Assembly (NCBI GenBank): GCA_903922535.1
Contig: CAIXUF010000511.1
Location: forward strand, 1-14,682
DNA from: Candidatus Hydrogenedentota bacterium
GTDB lineage: Bacteria > Hydrogenedentota > Hydrogenedentia > Hydrogenedentiales > CAITNO01
Direction: 5' to 3'
Length of the DNA: 14,682 nt
In this document: positions 7,399-14,329 of the stretch, one piece after another
Position numbering within the stretch: position 1 is the stretch's first letter
How the letters are laid out: the number at the start of each line of letters is the position of its first letter
Notes under the pieces: model-generated
Told to the model about the DNA's origin: nothing
Database searches by the model: none
What the model saw: the letters and a program-made list of their open reading frames with translations, nothing else
Translations under genes and position numbers: made by a program

Positions 7399-7425
7399 AT
7401 GGGAATCATGGGAAGAATGGGGAGA
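7399..7425 (+). repeat. Three imperfect 9-nt tandem copies (ATGGGAATC type)
   Basis: ATGGGAATC (7399-7407), ATGGGAAGA (7408-7416) and ATGGGGAGA (7417-7425) lie in the gap between the carboxypeptidase and the convergent response regulator. Such low-complexity repeats often belong to non-coding interspersed elements. No function is visible. The rest of this gap (7356-7516) holds no supported gene. Confidence 0.5.
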
Positions 7426-7516
7426 TACCCAAACACCGCCCTCTCGTCAGCGAGCAGGCGGGCATGGTCCGCGATGTAACGCTCCGGTCCGTGCACAGGA
7501 CGGATATGCGTTCTTT

Positions 7517-7957
7517 CTATTCTGCCTCTTGCGCGCCGCCAAGGAGGATGTTCACCTCGTCCAGAAGCGCCCTTGGGCTGGCGGCCAGTTTGTCAAGGAT
7601 GACAATCTTGTCGTAGACCTCGCGGGCCTCCCCGAGTATTTCCGGATTTCGCAGTTGCGTCAGAATGATGATCGGGGGGATGACCGGCAGCACCGCGCAG
7701 ATATCGCGCAGCAGCCGGATGCCCGTGCGCCTGCCGTCGGTGTTGGTGGGATCATTTGCATAGCGGCCGTCGGCGGGCATGTTGATGTCCAGAATAATGA
7801 TGTCCGGTGCCTCACGCTGCGCGACGCTTTCCAAATGGCTTATTGCGTCCTCCGCGTAGCCGTAGAAATCGACGGTGTGCCCGCCGGTGTTTTCGAGCAT
7901 GATGCAGTGCCAGCGCAGCGCGCCTTCCTCATCGTCGACAAACAGTATCGTTGCCAT
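7517..7957 (-). CDS. Single-domain response regulator (CheY-like receiver)
   Basis: A 146-residue stand-alone receiver that would accept a phosphate from the adjacent histidine kinase. The acidic pair D8-D9 (LFVDDEE), the phospho-acceptor D57 (IIILDINMP), T100 (IIILTQ) and K123 (ILDK) are all present, so phosphorylation chemistry should work. The beta3-alpha3 loop is longer than usual (about 62-76, ADGRYANDPTNTDGR). There is no DNA-binding, enzymatic or other output domain, so it probably acts through a partner protein or a phosphorelay. ATG 7957 lies only 2 nt after the kinase stop, with GGGAAAG just upstream inside the kinase's last codons, so the two genes are almost certainly one transcript. 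No convincing terminator follows. Confidence 0.94.
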   Translation of the reverse strand: MATILFVDDEEGALRWHCIMLENTGGHTVDFYGYAEDAISHLESVAQREAPDIIILDINMPADGRYANDPTNTDGRRTGIRLLRDICAVLPVIPPIIILTQLRNPEILGEAREVYDKIVILDKLAASPRALLDEVNILLGGAQEAE

Positions 7958-7959
7958 GG

Positions 7960-10500
7960 CTACTTTCCCTTCGTGGTTCTATTCGCATACCATGCGGGTG
8001 TGGTCAGTTCGTTTGGCAGCTTTATGGTTATCTGGGTCGGCTGGGCCCGGTGGGTCACGGAGACGCTGCCGCCGTGCGCCTCCACCAGGTCCCTCACAAT
8101 CCACAGTCCCAGCCCGTCGCCGGAGACGTTGAACCTGTCCGCGCCGGGGCCCCGGACATAGGGCTCGAAAATCACTTTCTCGTATCCCTCCGGGATGCCC
8201 CTTCCATGGTCGTCAAAGATGATGAGCAGACTGTTGCCCTCCCGCTTTGACCGGATGCTCACCTGGAAACTCTTCGGGTCTTTGAAGCAGTATTTTACCG
8301 CATTTCCCAGGAGGTTGAAAAAGATCTGCTGGAACATCGCCTTGTCAATGTAGAGCTGGGGTATGTGAAACAGCCCGTCGTCGGTGATTTGCCGCCTGTC
8401 ATAATGCCTTTCCTGGAGCAGGATTTCAATGTGCCGCTTCGCCGGGGCAAGAACATCCCTCAGCATCCACACCGGCCCGATGACCGGCTCCAGCTTCTCC
8501 TCCCTGCCGCTGATCTTGTACCGGTAGAAATCGATGCGGCGAATCTGCTGCTCCTGGAGGCGCAGCCAACTGTTGATGTCCTCTATGTAGTCATAGTTGT
8601 ACCGGATGTGCTTGCTCTTTATCTCCTCCTCCATCACCTGCACTGCGCCGCGTATGGCGGTGAGCGGCATCTTGATCTCGTGAATGGTCCTGTCGATGGT
8701 CTTACGGAACCGGTCCGTCTGCTGAAGCGTCAGCAGGCTGGGCGTGATTGCCTGGCACAGGGACTCCGCAATGGCCATGTCGCTGAGGGAAAACATCTGC
8801 CTTCCGGCGATTCTGCTTCTCAACCTGAGGACGCCGACCGATTCGCCGCTTTGATCCCGAATGGGGACGATAAGGCACAGGGACAAATCCTTTCCGACAA
8901 CGGTCTCTTCGCTCCTGGGCAATTGCCCGCCAATGGGCTTGTAGATGAGCGCGGCCTCGTTGCTGTGCCACACCCTTCCCGTCATGCTTTCGTCATCGGC
9001 GGTGTAGTACTGCTTTTCAATGGGGATGTCGTAGCGCCAGCGAAGGCCGGAGCTGCTTGCGCACAGGAGCCTCTTCCTTTCGTCATCGGAGAGGAAGATG
9101 CTCGCCCCCCGGCATCCCATGATCCGCATGATGTCTTTCAGCGCGGCCTCCAGAAAGCTCTCGTAGGACTGCCCCACGCCGAGCCGCTGCTCAATCTGGA
9201 GGGCCTTTGTCCTGCACAGGTCGTCCAGGGAAATCTGATAGGCCCGCGAGATGGTGTCGGAGAACACAATCAGGAATTCCTGGCAGTCCTGATCCATGGG
9301 TTCCGTGCAGCAGAAGGTGACCAGTAACTGCACCTGGTTTGCGTTGTAGGTGTTCAATATGGGCAGGACCATGACCTCACTGCACGGGCTGGCCTTTGTG
9401 AAGCCGGCAAACCACGCGGCCCCGTCCTCCGCGGTGACGCGCGCCAGGAACTTGGATTCGGTGGCGCGCCCCAGCGGACAGTCCTTTGTCTCGTAGAGGC
9501 TGTGCGTCATGCTGTGGGCGGGGTATTCTCCGAGCAGTCCGAGCAGTTGGTTTGGCGGGCTGTACTCCCAAATCTGCGCGGAGCGCACGCCGGAAAGGCG
9601 CTCACACAGGATTCGCAGCATGCCGGCGCCGAACTCTTCCAGGGAGTCCCTCCACAACTGGTCAAACACGTCCCGGTACAGGCAGCCCTTTCCCTTGGGC
9701 TGGCAGGAAATGTCGAGCGCGGAGTCGGCGGACGAGCGCAACCAGGCGGGTCTGCCCGGCGGGACATCCGTCCGCTCCGCCAATGGGCGGGGTGTTGCCA
9801 TGTGCCCGCCGTTACCCGCGATCCACAGGCGCGATTGCTGAAGATACTCCGACGGCGTGGTTTTTGCATGGTCGCATTCGACGACCACCCACCCGCCGTA
9901 GTCCTTCTTTTGCAGGTATTGAAGCACCCTTTCCGGATGGACCTCCCCTTTTCCCGGAAGGCAGAAGCCCCGTGCATACTGCTGGAAGGATCTGCCGTAG
10001 ATACCCGTCCAATCCTTGAGATGCACGGATGCCAGCCTTGGATAGTGCGCCTTTATAAGGTCCTCGAAGTCGATTCGCGCCAGATACAGATGCGCCGTGT
10101 CGGGGATGAGGAGCAACTCCGGGGACTTGTCCAGGCACTCCTTTATCGACTCCTCCTGGATGTTGGCGTTGTAGACATGCGGGTGAAGCGCCAGCGTGAT
10201 CCCTTCGTGACGGGCATACGCAAGAGAGGCATCATCGACCCGTTCCACATAATAGTAGCGGCATTCGATGCCGCCTTCACGGCAGTACTCCCTCCTGTCC
10301 TTGAGACCGCCGCCGCACAGGGACAGCAGTTGCAGTCCGTAGTAGTCCAAGAGATCCCGCATTTCAGCGGGGGGAGGCAGGAATGCCGGTGCCTGGGCAA
10401 TTTCCAGGCCCTCATAGCCGCACGCCCGAATGTCCGCCAGTATCTCTCTGTAGTTTGTTGGCCTGGCGCCCCATATTATTGTTTGAAAGGCATATTTCAT
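7960..10500 (-). CDS. TIM-barrel (sugar isomerase/IolE-like) - GAF - histidine kinase fusion
   Basis: An 846-residue soluble sensor kinase with an unusual front end. Residues about 1-225 form a xylose-isomerase-like TIM barrel of the sugar isomerase/inosose dehydratase type: start MKYAFQTIIWG, then ALHPHV (104-109), DTAHLYLA (134-141), SVHLKDW (158-164) and GGWVVVECD (202-210). D134, H137, H160 and E208 sit where the family places metal or substrate contacts. A first, divergent GAF-like domain (about 286-420) and a clearer second one (about 441-595) follow. The kinase core has H607 (IHEIKMPL), the N box LLGNAVKY (730-737), G1 DDHGRGIP (763-770), the F box IFEPYVRG (777-784) and G2 GDGLGLWIV (794-802). 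No signal or membrane segment was seen. GGGAG lies 7 nt before ATG 10500. The response regulator follows 2 nt downstream. An internal ATG (M234, at 9801) could yield a kinase-only form but has a poor ribosome-binding site. Confidence 0.9.
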   Translation of the reverse strand: MKYAFQTIIWGARPTNYREILADIRACGYEGLEIAQAPAFLPPPAEMRDLLDYYGLQLLSLCGGGLKDRREYCREGGIECRYYYVERVDDASLAYARHEGITLALHPHVYNANIQEESIKECLDKSPELLLIPDTAHLYLARIDFEDLIKAHYPRLASVHLKDWTGIYGRSFQQYARGFCLPGKGEVHPERVLQYLQKKDYGGWVVVECDHAKTTPSEYLQQSRLWIAGNGGHMATPRPLAERTDVPPGRPAWLRSSADSALDISCQPKGKGCLYRDVFDQLWRDSLEEFGAGMLRILCERLSGVRSAQIWEYSPPNQLLGLLGEYPAHSMTHSLYETKDCPLGRATESKFLARVTAEDGAAWFAGFTKASPCSEVMVLPILNTYNANQVQLLVTFCCTEPMDQDCQEFLIVFSDTISRAYQISLDDLCRTKALQIEQRLGVGQSYESFLEAALKDIMRIMGCRGASIFLSDDERKRLLCASSSGLRWRYDIPIEKQYYTADDESMTGRVWHSNEAALIYKPIGGQLPRSEETVVGKDLSLCLIVPIRDQSGESVGVLRLRSRIAGRQMFSLSDMAIAESLCQAITPSLLTLQQTDRFRKTIDRTIHEIKMPLTAIRGAVQVMEEEIKSKHIRYNYDYIEDINSWLRLQEQQIRRIDFYRYKISGREEKLEPVIGPVWMLRDVLAPAKRHIEILLQERHYDRRQITDDGLFHIPQLYIDKAMFQQIFFNLLGNAVKYCFKDPKSFQVSIRSKREGNSLLIIFDDHGRGIPEGYEKVIFEPYVRGPGADRFNVSGDGLGLWIVRDLVEAHGGSVSVTHRAQPTQITIKLPNELTTPAWYANRTTKGK

Positions 10501-10535
10501 CTTCCCGCTCCCAACGAAAGAACACCGGAATTATA
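10501..10535 (-). promoter_or_regulatory. Promoter -10 and ribosome-binding site of the kinase gene
   Basis: On the minus strand a consensus TATAAT (10535-10530) lies about 30 nt before ATG 10500, and GGGAG lies 7 nt before the ATG. No convincing -35 was found at 16-18 bp, so the promoter may need an activator. It would drive the kinase and response regulator together. Confidence 0.45.
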
Positions 10536-10698
10536 TTGTCAGGTTACAGTTCAGCCCATTCCAGCACTGGATGTCAGCAATATACTGGGAACTATGGGGA
10601 CTGTCAAGGGTGCCTTCAGTTCTTGTCCCTTATGTGTCTCCGGAATTGCAGTTTTTTTCGCGTGGTGAACATGGCCGGGCGGAACGAACCCTTTGGTG

Positions 10699-13107
10699 TC
10701 AACTGCCGGGACCTGGGGGATTTGCCCCGATTAGCCCGAGCACTTCCTGTTCGCCCGCCTTGGCCTGCTCATACTCCGGATTCACCGTTTTGGCCTCGCG
10801 AAACAGCGCGAGGGCCCCGTTTAGCCGGCCCTGCTGCTGTTTCGTGCGCGCCTTTGCACACAGTGCCGCGGCGAGGCTGTTCCGGGCAGGCGGCAGGCCG
10901 GGGTCCAGTTCACGGGCTTTTCTGAACGCGTCAATGGCCTCGTCCGTATTCTTTGCCTTTTCCAGCGCCATCCCCAAGAACACATGCGCAGTGGAACTGC
11001 GCAGGTATTTGTCCGCTAGCCTGCGGAATTCCGCGAGTAGGCCTTCGGGATTCTCATCTCCGGAAAAGGAGGTGTACATTTTTTCGTAGGCAGACCAGTC
11101 CAGGGGGTTCAGGTCAAGAACTTCCCGGTAACACTGGCGTGCCGCCTCCATCCGGCCTTTGCGCGCGAGGATATCACCTTTGCCGCATTTGGCCAGCGAT
11201 TCGTTTGGGTCGCATTTAAGGGCCTCTTCGTAGGCCTGGAGGGCCTCTTCAAACCTGCCCAGGATATGCAGCGCCGCGCCGCGGCGCGCATGGGTTCCGG
11301 CGTCGTCCGGAAACAGCGCCACCGCTTTGTCAAACTCCTTCACCGCCTCCTCCCGTCTTCCCATATCCGCCAGAATTTGCCCCAGGATGCGGTGGGTTAC
11401 CCGGCGGTAGGGGAAGGCGACGGCCAGTTCCCGTGCCTTGTCCAGCGCGGCGTTGAGATTGTTTTGGGACATCAGTCCGTTCACATAATCGCAGAGGACG
11501 ACGTAGTCTCTCGCGGGATGCTGAACGGCCTTTCCGAGCGCCTCCATGTCCCCTCCGGGGCTTTGCGGCCGGCATTGGCGCTCCAGTTCGGCCAACTGCC
11601 GTTTCAACTCGTCGGTGGGTTCCCTGCCCAGGCGCAGGCTGCCGTCAATCACAAGACGCAGCGGGGTGATGATCATCTCGGGGGTCAGCGCGCGCGCCAG
11701 TTTGCACTCTTCAAGGGATGCCGGCACGGGCTTCTCCGGACCCTGCCGACGGACGGCTTCGGGGAGGTTTCTGACAATTTCATCGAACATGGCGCAGGCC
11801 AGCACATAGCTGCCGTCGAGGTTCAGGTGGCAGGAATCAATGAACCGATCCACACCCGGGATGCCGTGGGGGCTGGCGTCGGCAAGGGCCCGCACCGCAT
11901 CGACCAGCGCGACGCCGTTCGGCCCCTTTTTCGCGGCCACGCGCGCGATGGCGTCGTTTATGGGTGTCTTTGCGCGCACCCAGTCAAAGGTGTCGAGATC
12001 GAGGGCGCGCGTGAAATGGGCGCGTGCGTTCTCATAGTCGCCGAGTTCCCAGCAGCACTGCCCGAGCCGGAATGCCAGTCCGGCGTGGGTGTCGTCGATG
12101 GTTTCAGCCTGCCGGTACGCCTGCGCGGCGTCCGGGTATGATCCCGCGTCTTGCAGGGCCGCGCCTTTCTTGAAGGCATTGTCCCAGTCGGACAACTGGG
12201 ACGCGGACAGTGGATGCAGGTGCATATCGGCAGCGGGCGGCCAGTGGCGGAGATTTGCACCCACGGTTGAGAGGATGACCCTGGCCCCCGCGCCGGTCCC
12301 GGCGTCGCAGATGTCCTCCAGATTCTTTTGGAAGTTCTCGTAGATGTTGTTGAGCCGGGGATCGTCCGGACGGGCATCCGGCAGACTGACTGCGTCGGGT
12401 GTCGGCTTGGGCGGAGTTCCGGGGACGCCGCGCATGAGTTGCACCAGGCGAAGATCGCCCAGCCAGATTTTGGCGCGGATGGCGGTCAGGCTTGGCGGCC
12501 CTGCCGTGCTGCGAAAACCGCTTCTCAGGCCGAAGGGGCCGTGAATCTCGTTGTTGCCCATGTAGACGAGAAAGAGGTCGGGTTTCAGTTTCGCGCACGC
12601 CCGGGCCATGACGCGCATGGCATGCGAGTTCAACCCCCAGTACGCCGCGTTGTACACCTCAAAATGGGTCTGCGGATAGGCGACCGTCAGCATCACTTCC
12701 AGCAGATGGGGAAAAGCGAAGCGGTAGGCCGGCCAGCCCATGGCCGCCGAACTGCCGAACACAAAGATCCGGACAGTGTCCGCCGGCTTCTCCGCAAGCA
12801 CCTCAAACTCCGGCTCTTCCCATTGGCCGCGAATCGACTCGGAGAAGAACTGTTCGACGAAGGCTTTGTTGCGAAAGTACACCGTCTTCCCGTCGCACTG
12901 TTTTTCTATGAACGGCCGCGTGGAACGGCCATAGTGGGCCGCGCGAAGAACACCTTCCATGGCGGCAAGCAGGGCCACGGGCAACACGGCGCACAAGAGG
13001 AGAACAATCAGCGCGCGAGAAAGACAGCCCCTGCGCCTGACACGTCCGGAGGATGCCGGAGAACCTTCCGCACGGCTGGGGTCAGGGGTGTCTTTTCTGG
13101 AAAACAT
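10699..13107 (-). CDS. Membrane-anchored SGNH-hydrolase-like protein with TPR repeats
   Basis: An 802-residue protein with a basic cytoplasmic N-terminus (RVRRRG, 22-27) and one transmembrane segment (about 32-50), so most of it lies outside the inner membrane. The SGNH/GDSL blocks can be seen: FGSSAAMG (117-124, nucleophile probably S120), YWGLNSH (156-162), YMGNNEIHG (182-190) and DSCHLNLDG (424-432, Asp and His). At least one TPR-like pair (about 308-372) is inserted between blocks III and V. A longer TPR array fills about 536-790, with PNESLAKCGKGDILARKGRM and LDPGLPPARNSLAAALCAKA among the units. Relatives with this fold de-esterify or acetylate sugars, but the substrate here is unknown. 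Start ATG 13107 lacks a strong ribosome-binding site; the next Met (50) would remove the anchor. It lies 54 nt after mazF and may share its transcript. Confidence 0.85.
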   Translation of the reverse strand: MFSRKDTPDPSRAEGSPASSGRVRRRGCLSRALIVLLLCAVLPVALLAAMEGVLRAAHYGRSTRPFIEKQCDGKTVYFRNKAFVEQFFSESIRGQWEEPEFEVLAEKPADTVRIFVFGSSAAMGWPAYRFAFPHLLEVMLTVAYPQTHFEVYNAAYWGLNSHAMRVMARACAKLKPDLFLVYMGNNEIHGPFGLRSGFRSTAGPPSLTAIRAKIWLGDLRLVQLMRGVPGTPPKPTPDAVSLPDARPDDPRLNNIYENFQKNLEDICDAGTGAGARVILSTVGANLRHWPPAADMHLHPLSASQLSDWDNAFKKGAALQDAGSYPDAAQAYRQAETIDDTHAGLAFRLGQCCWELGDYENARAHFTRALDLDTFDWVRAKTPINDAIARVAAKKGPNGVALVDAVRALADASPHGIPGVDRFIDSCHLNLDGSYVLACAMFDEIVRNLPEAVRRQGPEKPVPASLEECKLARALTPEMIITPLRLVIDGSLRLGREPTDELKRQLAELERQCRPQSPGGDMEALGKAVQHPARDYVVLCDYVNGLMSQNNLNAALDKARELAVAFPYRRVTHRILGQILADMGRREEAVKEFDKAVALFPDDAGTHARRGAALHILGRFEEALQAYEEALKCDPNESLAKCGKGDILARKGRMEAARQCYREVLDLNPLDWSAYEKMYTSFSGDENPEGLLAEFRRLADKYLRSSTAHVFLGMALEKAKNTDEAIDAFRKARELDPGLPPARNSLAAALCAKARTKQQQGRLNGALALFREAKTVNPEYEQAKAGEQEVLGLIGANPPGPGS

Positions 13108-13161
13108 TCTTGAGCAGGTTTCCCGGCGCTTTCGCGCGGTTGTCGGTGTTGGGAACGCGCT

Positions 13162-13491
13162 TTACTCCACAAACAATTCCGCAAGGGCGGCAAGCACAGC
13201 CTTCTGTGTGGCTTCGCTTATTTTTCCGAGACGTTTTATCAGACGTTTCTTGTCCACCGTCCGAATTTGGTCGAGCACCACCTGGCCTGTCTTGCCCTGA
13301 AACCGGCAGGGCACCCGGGTGGGATAAGGTCGGTCGGCGGTGGTCATGGGCGCCACGATGATGGTGGCTATATGTCTGTTCATTTCGTCCGGTGAAAGCA
13401 CCAGGCATGGGCGCGTCTTCTTGATCTCGCTCCCAACCGTCGGGTCAAGACACACCAAATGCACATCGAACCGGTGGACTACCACGTCCAT
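13162..13491 (-). CDS. mazF: MazF/PemK-family endoribonuclease toxin
   Basis: A 109-residue sequence-specific mRNA-cleaving toxin of a type II toxin-antitoxin pair. Family features are FDVHLVCLDPTVGSEIKKTR (8-27), PCLVLSPDEMN (28-38), IATIIVAPMTT (41-51) and QVVLDQIRTVDKKRLIKRLG (70-89). R27 and T50 correspond to the catalytic Arg and Thr known from the B. subtilis enzyme, so activity is expected. ATG 13491 overlaps the antitoxin gene by 13 nt, giving the usual mazE-then-mazF order and translational coupling. The length is normal and the frame is intact. Confidence 0.95.
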   Translation of the reverse strand: MDVVVHRFDVHLVCLDPTVGSEIKKTRPCLVLSPDEMNRHIATIIVAPMTTADRPYPTRVPCRFQGKTGQVVLDQIRTVDKKRLIKRLGKISEATQKAVLAALAELFVE

Positions 13492-13736
13492 TCGGTGTCA
13501 TCCCATTCGGTTGACTGGTGTGTGTCCAGCAACTGGTCGTCGCCCTGCGCGGCCATGGCGGCAAACTGTGCGTCCCATCCGGCACGCCGTCCATGGACGG
13601 GGCCAATCATGAGCCCCTCCCGCCGCACCGAGATTTCGACCTCCTCGCCGAGGCCTGCCTGATCTATCATTAGTTTTGGAATGCGCACCCCCCGCGAGTT
13701 GCCCACGCGGATCAGCCGTGTTGTGTAACTGTTCAT
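13479..13736 (-). CDS. mazE: MazE-family antitoxin (SpoVT/AbrB fold)
   Basis: An 85-residue antitoxin. The N-terminal half is a swapped-hairpin AbrB-type DNA-binding domain (MNSYTTRLIRVGNSRGVRIP, 1-20, then LGEEVEISVRREGLMIGPV, 29-47). The C-terminal half is acidic and Trp-rich (DTHQSTEWDDTEWTW, 71-85), as expected for a flexible segment that blocks MazF. ATG 13736 was chosen over a far upstream start because it begins the AbrB fold exactly and has GGAG 8 nt before it. The extra residues upstream look non-coding. It should repress its own promoter together with MazF. Confidence 0.93.
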   Translation of the reverse strand: MNSYTTRLIRVGNSRGVRIPKLMIDQAGLGEEVEISVRREGLMIGPVHGRRAGWDAQFAAMAAQGDDQLLDTHQSTEWDDTEWTW

Positions 13737-13759
13737 GTGGTCGTCTCCAGTAACCACAT
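13735..13759 (-). promoter_or_regulatory. Inverted repeat over the mazE start and leader
   Basis: ATGTGGT (13735-13741) and ACCACAT (13753-13759) are perfect 7-bp inverted arms around 11 bp. The repeat takes in the mazE start codon, the ribosome-binding site (in the loop) and the edge of the -10. As DNA it is a good operator candidate for the MazE dimer. As RNA it would pair the start codon with the 5' end. Confidence 0.5.
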
Positions 13760-13786
13760 TGTACCCCCAGAACATCCATGGGTCAA
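13758..13786 (-). promoter_or_regulatory. Promoter of mazEF
   Basis: On the minus strand, TTGACC (13786-13781) and TACAAT (13763-13758) are separated by exactly 17 bp, which is a near-consensus sigma70-type promoter. Transcription would begin near 13751, giving a short leader of about 15 nt that contains the ribosome-binding site. Confidence 0.7.
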
Positions 13787-14171
13787 GGGCGGCGCAGGCA
13801 TGGAGTTGCCGTCCTCGTGAAAGAAGAGGGAAAGCTGTCCCCGACATGGGTCCGTCGGGTGGGCAAGCCCTCGTGTGCGAAGGGTACAGCCGCCTCAGGA
13901 ACCGGGGGAAGAAATCACTTGCCCCTTCTTTGTTTTCTTCCGTTCTATCCGGGAAAGCTGAAGAGAACACTCACCGCAAAGGCCGCATGGAAGAGACATC
14001 CATCCTGTTTGCACAACATGGTTTGCCGACGGGGTGTAATGAACTTCTTCGAAAGAATGCATGAAATTGGCGGACAGTGCTGCGAAATAGGACAGAAGAG
14101 GAATTAACATGAATCACGGGATGGACAGGATGAACCGAAGAGACATCGGAATCCTCTGTACTACTATGCCT

Positions 14172-14200
14172 GAAAATCCTCGCAAGCTGCGGTGATTTTC
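14172..14200. repeat. Hairpin with AT-rich stem (GAAAATC / GATTTTC)
   Basis: Arms GAAAATC (14172-14178) and GATTTTC (14194-14200) pair perfectly, followed inward by one mismatch, one wobble, and CGCA (14181-14184) with TGCG (14188-14191) around a 3-nt loop. It could be an RNA hairpin in either direction. On the minus strand it lies about 130 nt after the stop of the saccharopine dehydrogenase-like gene and lacks a clean U-run, so a terminator role is uncertain. Confidence 0.5.
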
Positions 14201-14250
14201 TTGCTTCTTTCCGTGTCCCGTCCGTGTGTTCCGTGGTTAGCTGTTCTTCT

Positions 14251-14281
14251 TCTGGATTCTGGATTCTGAATTCTGGATTCT
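14251..14281. repeat. Heptanucleotide tandem repeat TCTGGAT, four copies
   Basis: TCTGGAT repeats at 14251, 14258 and 14272, with the variant TCTGAAT at 14265 and a partial TCT at 14279-14281. It is non-coding. Copy number may vary by replication slippage. It is not a CRISPR, since there are no spacers. Confidence 0.8.
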
Positions 14282-14329
14282 TTGGTTGTGGCTCTGCTGC
14301 TCCAAGATTATCCATCCTGCGTCCCATTG

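Larger units (their letters stand above)
13787..14329. other. Non-coding, repeat-rich intergenic stretch
   Basis: No frame on either strand looks like a real protein. The sequence is visibly less GC-rich than the genes. It holds an 11-bp direct repeat GAAGAGACATC (13990-14000 and 14137-14147), an 8-bp inverted pair CATCCTGT (14001-14008) and ACAGGATG (14125-14132), a hairpin (14172-14200) and a heptamer array (14251-14281). The makeup resembles the interspersed non-coding sequences whose spurious translations, such as LTTEHTDGT, recur in databases. That likeness is from memory and was not checked. Confidence 0.5.

Noticed and set aside
7488..7504. Inverted repeat TCCGT/ACGGA just after the response regulator gene as a terminator
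   Set aside because: The stem is only 5 bp with a 7-nt loop, and no U-run follows on the minus strand.
8365..10668. Long plus-strand frames opposite the sensor kinase (8365-9327 and 9502-10668)
   Set aside because: Antisense shadows. The kinase frame carries clear motifs and the plus frames show none.
11266..12141. A 291-codon plus-strand frame opposite the SGNH-TPR gene
   Set aside because: Antisense shadow of a TPR coding region, without a recognisable domain.
13737..13970. Upstream extension of mazE to a start at 13970
   Set aside because: The added 78 residues look non-coding and would span the strong promoter. ATG 13736 has GGAG at the right distance.
13990..14110. Short plus-strand frames, including a 22-codon one beginning MNFFERMHEIGG near 14038
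   Set aside because: They lie in the repeat-rich stretch, lack a convincing ribosome-binding site and match no family I recognise.
14251..14281. TCTGGAT array as a CRISPR
   Set aside because: Units are 7 nt, adjoining, with no spacers and no cas genes nearby.
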